A DNA stretch of 64,000 bases from Chloroherpetonaceae bacterium (GTDB lineage: Bacteria; Bacteroidota; Chlorobiia; Chlorobiales; Thermochlorobacteraceae). The DNA lies in contig JANWWM010000060.1 of the NCBI GenBank assembly GCA_025055975.1, forward strand, positions 1 to 64,000, given 5' to 3'. The translations under genes were made by a program, and so were the position numbers. Under the pieces are notes generated by a model. The model was not told the origin of the DNA. It worked only from the letters and a program-made list of their open reading frames with translations, and made no database searches. Of the stretch, positions 37,772 through 46,447 are shown in pieces. Within the stretch, counting starts at the first letter, position 1, and each line of letters starts with the position of its first letter.

Positions 37772-38563
37772 TCATTCCTTCGGAATCCACTTATTGCCAA
37801 AGGTTTCCTCGTAGCAAAACTCCGAGACGGGCTTGCGTTGCGCGCTTGACCAGTCAATCGTCGGGCGTTTGGCATTTGGGTCAATGTAGCCAAAGCGAAA
37901 CAAGGCGATGAGTTCGAAATCATCGGGCGGCTGAATCATATCGATGCATTCCTGCCAATATGCTCCGCCCGCTTCCATCGGGAGCGAGATGAATTGCACG
38001 CCAATTCCGAGCGCGGTTGCCGTCAGCCAGATGTTTTCAATCGCCATTCCAAGCGAAAGAAGCGAATAGAGTCCCGAATGCTCGTTCTTTTTGTATTCCT
38101 CTTTCGTTAGGAGCACGCCCAAAATGAGCGGCGAATTTGCCACCAACTTTTTGGAATCAATCGCCAAGATGTAAGGCACGCGCAGCTTATTCATCATTTC
38201 GCCACCCTTCTCCGAAAAAAGATACTTGACAAATGGTTTCAAAACGGCTGGCATATTATCGATGTGGATGCCATCGCCCGTTTTTTCCGTTTCCTCCTTG
38301 CTAAACCGGAAGTATTTGAGATAGCGCTTCCAGAAATCGCCTTTTGCCATCACCTCGCGCATAGAACGACCAGCGATTTTTCCCAACCGCTCCCGCCGCG
38401 CTTTGTCGCGGATCAGGACAAACCGCCAAGGTTGAGAGTTGAAATGGCTTGGAGCGTAACTTGCCGCTTCCAAGAGCATTTTGATGTGAGCGTCGGAGAG
38501 CGGCTTGTTCAAAAAATGCCCGTTGGTCGTGCGCCGCGATTTAATGGCTTGAAAGACGTCCAT
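37772..38563 (-). CDS. Nitroreductase-family flavoprotein
   Basis: A 263-residue FMN-dependent nitroreductase-family protein. The N-terminal AIKSRRTTNGHFLNKPL and ASYAPSHFNSQPWRFVLI segments form the FMN-binding site. GMAIENIWLTATALGIG is the conserved helix near the C terminus. Such enzymes reduce quinones, nitro groups or unsaturated carbonyls with NAD(P)H. It starts one base after the small membrane protein gene and is the last gene of the type III polyketide synthase operon. A role in redox tailoring of the product is inferred. Confidence 0.83.
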   Translation of the reverse strand: MDVFQAIKSRRTTNGHFLNKPLSDAHIKMLLEAASYAPSHFNSQPWRFVLIRDKARRERLGKIAGRSMREVMAKGDFWKRYLKYFRFSKEETEKTGDGIHIDNMPAVLKPFVKYLFSEKGGEMMNKLRVPYILAIDSKKLVANSPLILGVLLTKEEYKKNEHSGLYSLLSLGMAIENIWLTATALGIGVQFISLPMEAGGAYWQECIDMIQPPDDFELIALFRFGYIDPNAKRPTIDWSSAQRKPVSEFCYEETFGNKWIPKE

Positions 38564-38564
38564 T

Positions 38565-38873
38565 TTAGTTCAGAAAAATGAAAACCGTCGTGTAGACGAA
38601 ATTGCAAAATATCGCATACTGCCAGTGGCGCGAACTTCGCCCGCTGAACCGCGTCATTCCAAGCAAGATAAGAAACACGAAAAGCAAAATCATTCCGCTT
38701 AAAAATTTTCGCAAGAAAAGCTCATAAGCCGCGGACATAAAAAGCGTTAGCATTGCCAAAAAGTAAATCAAATGATGCAAAATCTTGAATCTTTCGGAGC
38801 GAAAAACGCCAAATTTCACGACGATTCCATAAACGAAATTCGCCCAAAACAAACTATACGCGAGCGCAAGCAT
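38565..38873 (-). CDS. Small four-helix membrane protein, unknown
   Basis: A 102-residue membrane protein with about three or four helices (ILHHLIYFLAMLTLFMSAAYELF; GMILLFVFLILLGMT). The His pair and RFSGRSSRHW loop could be functional. The family is not recognised. It overlaps the upstream ICMT-like gene by 20 bases and sits between it and the nitroreductase gene, so it is very likely part of the same pathway. Confidence 0.62.
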   Translation of the reverse strand: MLALAYSLFWANFVYGIVVKFGVFRSERFKILHHLIYFLAMLTLFMSAAYELFLRKFLSGMILLFVFLILLGMTRFSGRSSRHWQYAIFCNFVYTTVFIFLN

Positions 38874-39378
38874 CGTCTTTGCGTTGAAGCGCGTTCTCCT
38901 CTACCCTAATTCTCACGGCGAGCATAATCGCGTTGAGAATGGAGTAGATGAACGCCGTTGCGTAAAGTTCAAACAATAGCGGGAACAAAGCAATCTCGAT
39001 AGCGACAACCCAATAATTCGGGTGCTTCAAAAAGCGATACAGCCCTTTTCTGACGAGCGGCGCGTTTGGAACGACGAAAACGCGCGTGTTCCAAAACTTT
39101 CCCAAAGTCGCAATGACGCTATACCGCGCCACCTGCGTCAGAAGAATCACAGGGAGCACAATTTGCCACCATTCAGTCAGTTTCGTGTGGCGAGCGTAAT
39201 GCTCCGCTATCATTGCCAAAAACCATGTCGAATGGAGGGCAACCATATACTTGTAATGCTCCGCCCCGACCTCATAGCCGCCCTGCGCTTTCAGCCATTC
39301 GGCATTCCGCTTGGAAATGAAAAGCTCCGACAAGCGTTGAGCGGCTAAAATTAGGAGCATTATCCAAAATTCAATCAT
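38854..39378 (-). CDS. ICMT-like membrane methyltransferase
   Basis: A 174-residue membrane protein of the isoprenylcysteine carboxyl methyltransferase superfamily. Its N-terminal helix is rich in ILAAQRLSELFISKRN. The C-terminal S-adenosylmethionine-binding core is GLYRFLKHPNYWVVAIEI, with the HPNY...E signature. In Streptomyces and other bacteria such genes next to type III polyketide synthases O-methylate phenolic lipids (SrsB type). The start overlaps the synthase stop by 4 bases. The likely substrate is thus the lipid made by that synthase. Confidence 0.83.
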   Translation of the reverse strand: MIEFWIMLLILAAQRLSELFISKRNAEWLKAQGGYEVGAEHYKYMVALHSTWFLAMIAEHYARHTKLTEWWQIVLPVILLTQVARYSVIATLGKFWNTRVFVVPNAPLVRKGLYRFLKHPNYWVVAIEIALFPLLFELYATAFIYSILNAIMLAVRIRVEENALQRKDDACARV

Positions 39379-40448
39379 GTCTCGTCCCAGCGCAGCAGCA
39401 ACAGTTCTGCGGAAAACCCCGGACCAAGCGCGGAAAGCAACCCCAACTCGCCACTCGCAATCGCGCTCGCCATAAAGCGTTCCAGAATAAACAGCACGGT
39501 AACCGCCGACATATTTCCGTAGTCTCTCAAAACCTCGTAGGCATATCGCAGATGGTTATCGCTCAAGCCAAAGGCGGTTTTATAGGCATCGAGCACTTTT
39601 GCGCCGCCGGGATGCGCAATAAAATGCGATATGGACTCAAACTTTAAGTTGTTTTGTTTTAGAAACTTGCACACGGAATCTTTCAAAAATGATTTAACGA
39701 TTTCAGGCACGTTTTGAGAAAGAATCACATTGAAACCCTGTTCGTTGAAATGCCAGCCCATCACGTCCAATGAGTTAGGCATCGTGGTCGTTTGCGTGGC
39801 TAAAACGCGCGGAAAGATTCCTTGCGTTTTGGGCTTGGCTCGCTCGCCTTGAACCAAAACGGCGGCAGAACCGTCAGCGAACAAGGCGGAAGCGATAAGG
39901 GCGGCTTTGGACGTGTCGCTACGCACGAAGGTCAGCCCGCAGAGTTCAGTGGCGACGATGAGAATCGATGCTCCGCTGTCCGCCTCCGCGATGGTGCGCG
40001 CCCATGAAAGCGATGCCGCGCCTCCAGCGCACCCCAGTCCCCAAAGCGGCAAACGGCGCACGGTCTTGCGGAAAGGCAACTTCTCCATTAGCCTCGCGTC
40101 CATCGTTGGCGTGGCAAGCCCCGTTGTGGAGACGAACATTAAATAATCAATCTCGGATACGGACGCTTGGGCTTTTTCAAGGCAACGCTCGATGGCTTGC
40201 TCAGAGAGCTTCAAAGCGTTTTCGAGATACAAGCGATTTTTCTCTTCAAACGACTTCGCCGACGCGAACCACTCAACCGGCACGCAGAAATGCCGCTTCT
40301 GAATCATCGCGTTTTCAAAAACGCTCGCAAGTCTATCCAGATTCCCTTTGTAGGTTTCGCCGTAAAGGTTGATGGCAAAGCGCTTCGCGTCTTCTTGCGT
40401 CGCAATGAAGGGCGGAACCGCCACGCCAATGGAAACGATCGTCGCCAT
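39375..40448 (-). CDS. Type III polyketide synthase
   Basis: A 357-residue chalcone-synthase-fold enzyme. The catalytic triad is Cys140 (LGCAGGAASL), His279 (AHPGGAKVL) and Asn312 (YGNMSAVT). The signature ALGPGFSAELLLLRW closes the protein. Such enzymes condense malonyl-CoA onto acyl-CoA to make alkylresorcinols or alkylpyrones. It is the first gene of a four-gene operon with ICMT-like, membrane and nitroreductase genes, all overlapping or 1 base apart. It diverges from the E2 gene across 117 bases, an AT-rich stretch (TTTATATT near 40523) that probably carries both promoters. Confidence 0.92.
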   Translation of the reverse strand: MATIVSIGVAVPPFIATQEDAKRFAINLYGETYKGNLDRLASVFENAMIQKRHFCVPVEWFASAKSFEEKNRLYLENALKLSEQAIERCLEKAQASVSEIDYLMFVSTTGLATPTMDARLMEKLPFRKTVRRLPLWGLGCAGGAASLSWARTIAEADSGASILIVATELCGLTFVRSDTSKAALIASALFADGSAAVLVQGERAKPKTQGIFPRVLATQTTTMPNSLDVMGWHFNEQGFNVILSQNVPEIVKSFLKDSVCKFLKQNNLKFESISHFIAHPGGAKVLDAYKTAFGLSDNHLRYAYEVLRDYGNMSAVTVLFILERFMASAIASGELGLLSALGPGFSAELLLLRWDET

Positions 40449-40565
40449 TTGAGTTTTGTAAGGTCAAGATTCGCAAACGCTCGACAAGCATAATGAATTT
40501 ATTTCGTTTCTCGCGCGCTTTTTTTATATTCGTCGCAACTTCGTTAACCACAACCAACCTGAGAA

Positions 40566-41933
40566 ATGGCAAAAGTCGATGTCGTGATGCCCAAAATGGG
40601 CGAAAGCATTATGGAAGGCACGATTTTGAAGTGGCTCAAAAAGGTTGGGGATACGGTGGCAAAAGACGAGAACATTTTAAGCATTGCGACGGACAAAGTT
40701 GATGCGGAAGTGCCCGCAAACGAAGCTGGAATTTTAGCTGAAATTTTGTTTGAAGAAGGCGCGGTCGTGGCCGTCGGCACGACGATTGCCCGCATTGAGA
40801 CCGATGTGTCGGCAGCCGTCTCAACCTCAACGCCTTCGCCCTCTCCCGCGAAGGCTGACGAAGCGACGGCGCAACCCGTCGCCAACCCTTCCGCCCCGAC
40901 AACCAACGGCGCAACGATGGTTGAACCTCAAACCTCTCCGCGCCACTACACGCCCGTCGTTTTGAAAATCGCCCAAGAAGAAGGGGTTACGATGAGCGAA
41001 CTGGCGAGCATTCGCGGCACGGGATTGGACGGTCGAGTTACGAAAGCGGATTTGCTGAATTACATACAGAATCGACGCAAACAATCCGCGGCTTCTATGG
41101 CGACGGTCGCGCCGAGCGCCAAAGTTGAGGTTGCACCCGTCTCTGCTCCGCCCTCCGCTCCCGCGCCAAAGCCTGCCGCTCCCGCGCATCACCCCGTCGT
41201 TTATGACGCGGCGCGCTCGGAAGTCGTGCCAATGGACAACATGCGCAAACTCATCGCGGAGCACATGGTTCGCTCCAAGCAAACTTCGGCGCATGTCACT
41301 TCCGTCGCGGAAGCCGACGTGACGGGGCTTGTAAATCTCGTCAAGAAACGAAAAAACGCTTTCGAAGCGACGAATGGCGTTAAACTCACTTACACGCCAT
41401 TTTTCATTGACGCGACCATCAAGGCGTTGAAGCAATTTCCGATGCTGAATGCGTCGGTAGATGGCGACAAAATCATCATCAAAAAGTATATCAACTTCGG
41501 CGTGGCGGTGGCGCTTGGAGAAAGGGGCGAAGGCGGTCTAATCGTCCCCGTCATCAAAAACGCCGACGAAATGAGCCTTGTCGGGCTTGCGCGCGCCGTT
41601 CAGGATTTAGCTTCGCGGGCGCGCTCAAAGAAACTTTCGCCCGACGACATTCAGGGCGGCACTTTCACGCTCACGAATTACGGAACGAGCGGCAATCTCT
41701 TCGGCGCGCCCATCATCAATCAGCCACAGGTGGCGATTCTCGGCACGGGTGCGGTCGTCAAACGACCCGTCGTCAAAACGCTCGATGACGGCTCGGATGT
41801 GATTACGATTCGCTCAATGATGTATCTTTCGCTCTCTTACGATCACCGCATCATTGATGGCGCGTTGGCGGGATTTTTCTTGCAGACTCTTTGCAAAAAT
41901 CTAGAATCTTACGACGAAAACTTCACTCTCTAA
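40566..41933 (+). CDS. Dihydrolipoamide acyltransferase (E2) of a 2-oxoacid dehydrogenase
   Basis: A 455-residue E2 subunit. An N-terminal lipoyl domain carries Lys in the ATDKVDAEV motif. A Pro/Ala linker follows. A peripheral-subunit binding domain (HYTPVVLKIAQEEGV, GTGLDGRVTKADLL) comes next. The C-terminal catalytic domain ends in LSYDHRIIDGALAGFF, with the catalytic His and Asp. It transfers acyl groups to CoA in a pyruvate, branched-chain or 2-oxoglutarate complex; which one is not clear from sequence. E1 and E3 genes are not adjacent. LipA, which makes the lipoyl cofactor, is encoded 0.5 kb downstream. Confidence 0.92.
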   Translation: MAKVDVVMPKMGESIMEGTILKWLKKVGDTVAKDENILSIATDKVDAEVPANEAGILAEILFEEGAVVAVGTTIARIETDVSAAVSTSTPSPSPAKADEATAQPVANPSAPTTNGATMVEPQTSPRHYTPVVLKIAQEEGVTMSELASIRGTGLDGRVTKADLLNYIQNRRKQSAASMATVAPSAKVEVAPVSAPPSAPAPKPAAPAHHPVVYDAARSEVVPMDNMRKLIAEHMVRSKQTSAHVTSVAEADVTGLVNLVKKRKNAFEATNGVKLTYTPFFIDATIKALKQFPMLNASVDGDKIIIKKYINFGVAVALGERGEGGLIVPVIKNADEMSLVGLARAVQDLASRARSKKLSPDDIQGGTFTLTNYGTSGNLFGAPIINQPQVAILGTGAVVKRPVVKTLDDGSDVITIRSMMYLSLSYDHRIIDGALAGFFLQTLCKNLESYDENFTL

Positions 41934-41957
41934 ACCTAATCCTAACTACCAAGCGCA

Positions 41958-42296
41958 ATGGGCATCTGGGGCGACGGACTTTTTGAAAACGACGCCGCTT
42001 CCGCCGCGAAAGCGATTTTTGAAGTAGCGCTCGCCGACGGCGCAAGCGTCGTTGAAGCCACAAAACAAGTGTTAGACGAGCTCAAATCGATGGCAGACGA
42101 CGAAGGCGTTTTTCCCGTGATACTTCTCGCCCTTGCCGCCTTGCAAGTTGAAGCCAATCAACTTCAACCCGACATTAGAGCGCAAGCCCTCGATATCATC
42201 TCGTCGGGAAAAGGCTTGAAGCATTGGGAAGAATTAGGACCCGTCAACTTGGAACAACGCAAAGCCACCCTCGAGCGATTCAAAGCCAAGCTCTGA
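41958..42296 (+). CDS. DUF4259 protein
   Basis: A 112-residue cytoplasmic protein. It begins MGIWGDGLFENDAA, the DUF4259 signature (usually MGxWGxGxFENDxA), followed by helices to the end. Function is unknown; in other genomes the family is scattered near housekeeping and immunity genes. It lies 24 bases after the E2 gene and is closed by a terminator at 42358. Confidence 0.8.
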   Translation: MGIWGDGLFENDAASAAKAIFEVALADGASVVEATKQVLDELKSMADDEGVFPVILLALAALQVEANQLQPDIRAQALDIISSGKGLKHWEELGPVNLEQRKATLERFKAKL

Positions 42297-42357
42297 GTGG
42301 TTTCTTCGTCTTCCCAACCTGTTGGCTCCAACTTCTAATGACGAGCAATCTAGTTGA

Positions 42358-42385
42358 GAGGGGACGATCTTCGTCCCCTCTTTTG
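42358..42385 (+). terminator. Rho-independent terminator
   Basis: GAGGGGACGA (42358-42367), loop TCT, TCGTCCCCTC (42371-42380), followed by TTTTG. A perfect 10-bp stem ending the E2-DUF4259 transcript. Confidence 0.9.
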
Positions 42386-42404
42386 TTTCTATGAGGAATT
42401 TTGC

Positions 42405-42433
42405 TTGACAGTTCTCTCGTTTACTTTCTAAAT
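42405..42433 (+). promoter_or_regulatory. Sigma-70-like promoter of lipA
   Basis: TTGACA (42405-42410), a 17-base spacer and CTAAAT (42428-42433). It sits between a terminator and the lipA ATG at 42457. Confidence 0.6.
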
Positions 42434-42456
42434 TGCGAGAAAATTTAGGCTGTAAA

Positions 42457-43344
42457 ATGATTAAACCCGATTCCTTGAACATTCTTGCGACCCCCGAAAC
42501 TCGCGCTCCCCGACCCGACTGGCTCAGAGTGAAAATTCCGATGGGCGAAGGCTATTCGCGCTTGAAAGCTCTCGTGGACGCGCATAAACTCCACACCGTT
42601 TGCGAAGAGGCGCGTTGCCCGAACATCGCGGAATGTTGGGCGGCGGGAACGGCGACGATTATGATTCTGGGCGATGTCTGCACGCGCTCGTGCGGGTTTT
42701 GCGCCGTCAAGACGGGACGACCGACGGAACTGGATTTAGCCGAACCCAAGCGCGTCGGCGAGATGGTAAAAATTATGAACCTTCGTCATACGGTCATTAC
42801 GAGCGTCAACCGCGATGAACTCCTTGATGGCGGCGCGAGCATTTGGGCGGAGACGATTCGTGAAATCCGCAAACAATGCCCCACGACCAAAGTAGAGGTT
42901 TTGATTCCCGACTTTCAAGGCGATGCCGAAGCGATGGATATGGTATTTCGGGAGCGCCCCGACATTATGAACCACAACATAGAAACCGTGCCACGCCTCT
43001 ATCGCCTCGCGCGCCCGCAAGCCAAATATCAACGCTCCCTCGACTTGCTCCGCCGAGCGAAAGAGATTTTCAACCTCGTTACGAAATCGGGCTTGATGGT
43101 TGGCTTGGGCGAAACCGAAGACGAGGTTATCGCCGTGATGAAAGATTTGCGCGCCGTTCAATGCGATATTCTAAGCATTGGTCAATATCTGCAACCGACA
43201 AAGGCGCACCTGCCCATCGCTCGCTATGTTCCGCTAGAAGAATTCGCAATGTATAAGCGCGTCGGTCTTGAAATGGGTTTCCGACATGTGGAATCTGGAC
43301 CGCTGGTGCGCAGTTCTTACCACGCTGAAGAACAAGCGAAGTAA
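42457..43344 (+). CDS. lipA: Lipoyl synthase
   Basis: LipA is a radical SAM enzyme that inserts two sulfurs into octanoyl groups bound to lipoyl domains. The 295-residue protein has the auxiliary-cluster cysteines in CEEARCPNIAEC, the radical SAM motif CTRSCGFC, and a C-terminal RSSYHAEE that supplies the Ser ligand. It starts at the ATG at 42457, after a good promoter. Proximity to the E2 gene fits the shared pathway. No lipB or lplA gene is seen in the window. Confidence 0.96.
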   Translation: MIKPDSLNILATPETRAPRPDWLRVKIPMGEGYSRLKALVDAHKLHTVCEEARCPNIAECWAAGTATIMILGDVCTRSCGFCAVKTGRPTELDLAEPKRVGEMVKIMNLRHTVITSVNRDELLDGGASIWAETIREIRKQCPTTKVEVLIPDFQGDAEAMDMVFRERPDIMNHNIETVPRLYRLARPQAKYQRSLDLLRRAKEIFNLVTKSGLMVGLGETEDEVIAVMKDLRAVQCDILSIGQYLQPTKAHLPIARYVPLEEFAMYKRVGLEMGFRHVESGPLVRSSYHAEEQAK

Positions 43345-43364
43345 TTTCCTTTAACTAACGCAAA

Positions 43365-44438
43365 ATGAAGCGCTTAATTTTTTTTGCCTTTCTAAATTTT
43401 ATTCCCTTTTCTCTCTATGCGCAAGATTACGATTCCACTGGATTTAACTCCAAAACTTTGCTCTACAAGGGCGAAGAGCGATTTTTCGCCAACGTCAAAC
43501 AATTGACCTTCGAGGGCGAAAATGCCGAAGCCTACCTCTCGTTTGACGAAACGAAACTGATTTTCCAATCACGAAAAGGGCAACAAGATTGCGACCAGAT
43601 TTACGTGATGAATCTCGACGGGTCGGGCAAAACTCTCGTGAGCACGGGCAAAGGGCGCACGACCTGCTCCTATTTTTTGCCCGATGGAAAAACGATTCTT
43701 TACGCCTCTACGCACCTTGCCGACACGGCTTGTCCGCCTCCGCCAAATATGTCGAAGGGCTATACGTGGGCATTGTATAAAGGCTATGATGTTTTTCTTG
43801 CCAACCTTGACGGGAGCAACCTGCGCCGCATCACGACGACGGACGGATACGACGCGGAAGCGACCGTCTCGCCAACGGGCGACAAAATCGTCTTTACGTC
43901 GGCGCGCGACGGGGACTTGGAACTCTACGAAATGGAACTGGACGGGAGCAAGCAACGGCGCCTCACCTATCATTTGGGCTACGACGGCGGAGCGTTTTAC
44001 TCGTGGGACGGCAAGAAAATCGTTTTTCGCGCCTCTACTCCCGATTCAGCCGAAGCCGAATCATACAAAGCCTTGCTGAAAGAGGGTCTCGTGCGCCCGA
44101 ACAAGATGGAACTTTTCATAATGAACGCCGACGGAAGCCACCGCACGCAATTGACGTTCAACGGAAAAGCGAACTTTGCCCCGTTCTTTTATCCCGACAA
44201 TCGCACGATTATTTTTTCAACCAACGTCGCCGATACGGGACGAGGCAGAAATTTTGACCTCCACCTCATTGATTCCGAAAATCCTGAACGCTTGACGCGC
44301 GTTACGTTTTGCCCTGAATTTGATGGCTTTCCCGTCTTTACGAGAGACGGAAAAAAAATCATTTTTTCCTCTAACCGCAATAGCAAACGCAGAGGCGACA
44401 CCAACGTTTTTATCGCGGACTGGATTTACAAACCATAA
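43365..44438 (+). CDS. Exported WD40-like (PD40/TolB-like) beta-propeller protein
   Basis: A 357-residue protein with a signal peptide ending SLYAQ. At least five PD40 blades follow: AYLSFDETKLIFQSRKG, YFLPDGKTILYAST, ATVSPTGDKIVFTSARDGDLELY, SWDGKKIVFRAS, VFTRDGKKIIFSSNRN. These resemble the TolB propeller but without the TolB N-terminal domain. It is probably periplasmic or surface exposed and binds protein or ligand; the precise role is unknown. Three short genes follow in close array. Confidence 0.8.
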   Translation: MKRLIFFAFLNFIPFSLYAQDYDSTGFNSKTLLYKGEERFFANVKQLTFEGENAEAYLSFDETKLIFQSRKGQQDCDQIYVMNLDGSGKTLVSTGKGRTTCSYFLPDGKTILYASTHLADTACPPPPNMSKGYTWALYKGYDVFLANLDGSNLRRITTTDGYDAEATVSPTGDKIVFTSARDGDLELYEMELDGSKQRRLTYHLGYDGGAFYSWDGKKIVFRASTPDSAEAESYKALLKEGLVRPNKMELFIMNADGSHRTQLTFNGKANFAPFFYPDNRTIIFSTNVADTGRGRNFDLHLIDSENPERLTRVTFCPEFDGFPVFTRDGKKIIFSSNRNSKRRGDTNVFIADWIYKP

Positions 44439-44461
44439 CTCCAAACTCAAAAAACAAAACT

Positions 44462-45070
44462 ATGGGAACGGGGCTCTACGTGATTCTCTACTGGGGAATT
44501 GGCGTGCTCTGCGCCATTCTATTTTTGGGCGACGAACTCTTTCCGCAGAAAAAAACGGAGCGCGACTGGAAACGCTCGGCGCTGATTTTCGTCTCGTTTT
44601 TGCTCGTCCTCTTTAACGCCTATATCTACAAAAACTCCACCGAGACGATGGGCAGACCCTTGGACTATCTTTCTATGTTCGTGTTTGGATTGGGAAACGG
44701 CGTTTGCGAAACGTTTATTTTCATCGTTTGCTTCAAATTGGGCGAGTCTATGATGGCAAGATATACCGACAAGAAACCGTTTCTATTTTTAGGCGGGCTT
44801 TTGATTTTTATGGCGTTTAGCGGATTTATTCACAGCGCGTTTTGGATGAACGAATTTCCGCCGCATCTAACCTCCAATCCCGAAAAAATGGTCTATAAAG
44901 CCTTTTTTATGCCGTTGCAATTCGCGCTGGCGATTAGTTGGGCGTTGATTTATTTTCTCTACCGAGACATTTGGTCAATCGCGTTTTTGCACGTCATCGT
45001 CGATGTGTCCGTCATCTATTCCATTCACTACTCTTTGTTTTCAAGAAACGTCATCGTCGCTGGATTATGA
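44462..45070 (+). CDS. Multi-helix membrane protein (possibly CPBP-like)
   Basis: A 202-residue protein with about six hydrophobic helices. GNGVCETFIFIVCFKLGE, FSGFIHSAFW and FLHVIVDVSV supply a Glu, a His and a HxxxD in membrane segments. This is reminiscent of CPBP-family intramembrane proteases, but the EExxxR motif is absent, so the assignment is weak. Its stop overlaps the next start by 4 bases. Confidence 0.5.
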   Translation: MGTGLYVILYWGIGVLCAILFLGDELFPQKKTERDWKRSALIFVSFLLVLFNAYIYKNSTETMGRPLDYLSMFVFGLGNGVCETFIFIVCFKLGESMMARYTDKKPFLFLGGLLIFMAFSGFIHSAFWMNEFPPHLTSNPEKMVYKAFFMPLQFALAISWALIYFLYRDIWSIAFLHVIVDVSVIYSIHYSLFSRNVIVAGL

Positions 45071-45747
45071 AAAAATTTAACGGAAAAGTTTTGGTCGTAG
45101 GCGCGACGGGGCGCACGGGGCTTTGGGTTTTGCGCCGACTGCAAGCGTATGACATTCCCGCTCGCGCGTTTGCGCGCAAAGCCGATAAGCTGGCGGAGTT
45201 CCGAGACCTTGAAGTTTCGCTCGGAAAAATTCAGAACGCTTCGGCGATTCGAAGCGCGGTCAAAGGTTGCGACGCGATCATTTGCGCTATTGGCGCGACG
45301 GCGCTTTTTGGCGAATCTTCTCCCGTTCAGGTCGATGGCGACGGCATTATTAGGTTGGTAGACATCGCCAAAGAAAACAACGTCAAAAAATTCATTCTCA
45401 TTAGTTCCATCGCCGTTACGAAGCCTTTGCACCCTCTAAACTTGGCTTTTGGCGGCGTGCTGTCTCAAAAACTTCGCTCGGAAAATCATTTGCGCAAAAT
45501 TTATGGGCAAGACGGATTCGCTTACACGATTATTCGCCCCGGCGGCTTGAAAGATGGCGAACCGTTCAAGCACCAACTTCAAACGGGGAAAGGCGATACG
45601 ATTTCGGGGGTGATTGATAGAGCCGATGTCGCCGAGCTTGCCGTTCTCTCGCTTTGGGTCAAGCGCGTCGAGAACGAGACGTTTGAGGTCATTCGCTCAG
45701 CGCCCGCGGAGCAAAAATCGCTCGAACTCTACTTGGAAAAACTTTGA
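45067..45747 (+). CDS. NAD(P)-binding atypical SDR protein
   Basis: A 226-residue Rossmann-fold protein of the NAD(P)H-binding atypical SDR group. The nucleotide-binding motif VLVVGATGRTGLWV is at residues 8-21. ILISSIAVTKP and YTIIRPGGLKDGEP follow. Relatives include flavin reductases and NmrA-like regulators; the substrate is not known. It is coupled to the upstream membrane protein gene by ATGA and to the HAD gene by a 1-base overlap. Confidence 0.82.
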   Translation: MKKFNGKVLVVGATGRTGLWVLRRLQAYDIPARAFARKADKLAEFRDLEVSLGKIQNASAIRSAVKGCDAIICAIGATALFGESSPVQVDGDGIIRLVDIAKENNVKKFILISSIAVTKPLHPLNLAFGGVLSQKLRSENHLRKIYGQDGFAYTIIRPGGLKDGEPFKHQLQTGKGDTISGVIDRADVAELAVLSLWVKRVENETFEVIRSAPAEQKSLELYLEKL

Positions 45748-46433
45748 TGCCGCGCCTCAAAGCGATTTTCTTTGACTTGGGCGGAACGCTGCTTCACCTC
45801 TCCTACCCTTTCTTTCAGCGCGAATTTGAGCGTTTGAACCTCGCTCTCGATGAAGAGCGTTTTTTCGTGGCGGTTTCGATGGCGAATGCCGCCATATCGG
45901 AGCTAATGTCGCGCCAATCGGGCACGACCGATGCCACGAGATTGCCTCTGCTGTTTAATCGCTTGCTGGAATCGCTCCATTTCCCATTCGATCGGGAGCG
46001 CTTCGTTCAAGAGGTGATTCTCAAAGAGCATCGACGGGCAAATTTGTGGCGCTATTGCCTGCCAAACACGGACAAGCTGCTCGCGTCGCTGCGGGAGCAT
46101 TACAGGCTTGCCGTCATTTCAAACGCCGACGGTCGCGCCGAAGCTCTCATCGCCGAAGCGGGATTGCTTCCCTTCTTCGAATTCGTCGTTGATTCCGCCA
46201 TCGTTGGCGTGGAAAAGCCTGACCCCAAAATTTTTGAAATCGCGGCGCGAAAAATGGGCGTTTCTCCCGAAGAAAGTTTGTATGTGGGCGATGTTTATGC
46301 CATTGACGTCGTTGGAGCATGTAGCGCAAAAATGCATTCTGCGCTCTTGGATAAAAGCGGTTTTTATTCCGACAAAACGCCAACGATTTCTTCGCTTTTT
46401 GACCTTCCTGAATTTTTAGGAAAAATTACTTAA
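45747..46433 (+). CDS. HAD-superfamily hydrolase
   Basis: A 228-residue phosphatase-like protein. Motif I is FFDLGGTLLHL, where the nucleophile Asp is present but the second Asp is Gly. Motif II is VISNADG, motif III Lys is in VEKPDPKIFE, and motif IV is YVGDVYAIDV. The Gly variant in motif I is common in this HAD branch and may change the acid/base step. The cap domain is helical (residues ~15-100). It starts inside the stop of the preceding gene (TGATG). Confidence 0.85.
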   Translation: MPRLKAIFFDLGGTLLHLSYPFFQREFERLNLALDEERFFVAVSMANAAISELMSRQSGTTDATRLPLLFNRLLESLHFPFDRERFVQEVILKEHRRANLWRYCLPNTDKLLASLREHYRLAVISNADGRAEALIAEAGLLPFFEFVVDSAIVGVEKPDPKIFEIAARKMGVSPEESLYVGDVYAIDVVGACSAKMHSALLDKSGFYSDKTPTISSLFDLPEFLGKIT

Positions 46434-46447
46434 AAATATAAATTTTA

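Noticed and set aside
40502-40530. TTTCGT...TATATT promoter for the E2 gene
   Set aside because: The -10 is plausible but the -35 has little resemblance to consensus. Noted only as the AT-rich divergent region.
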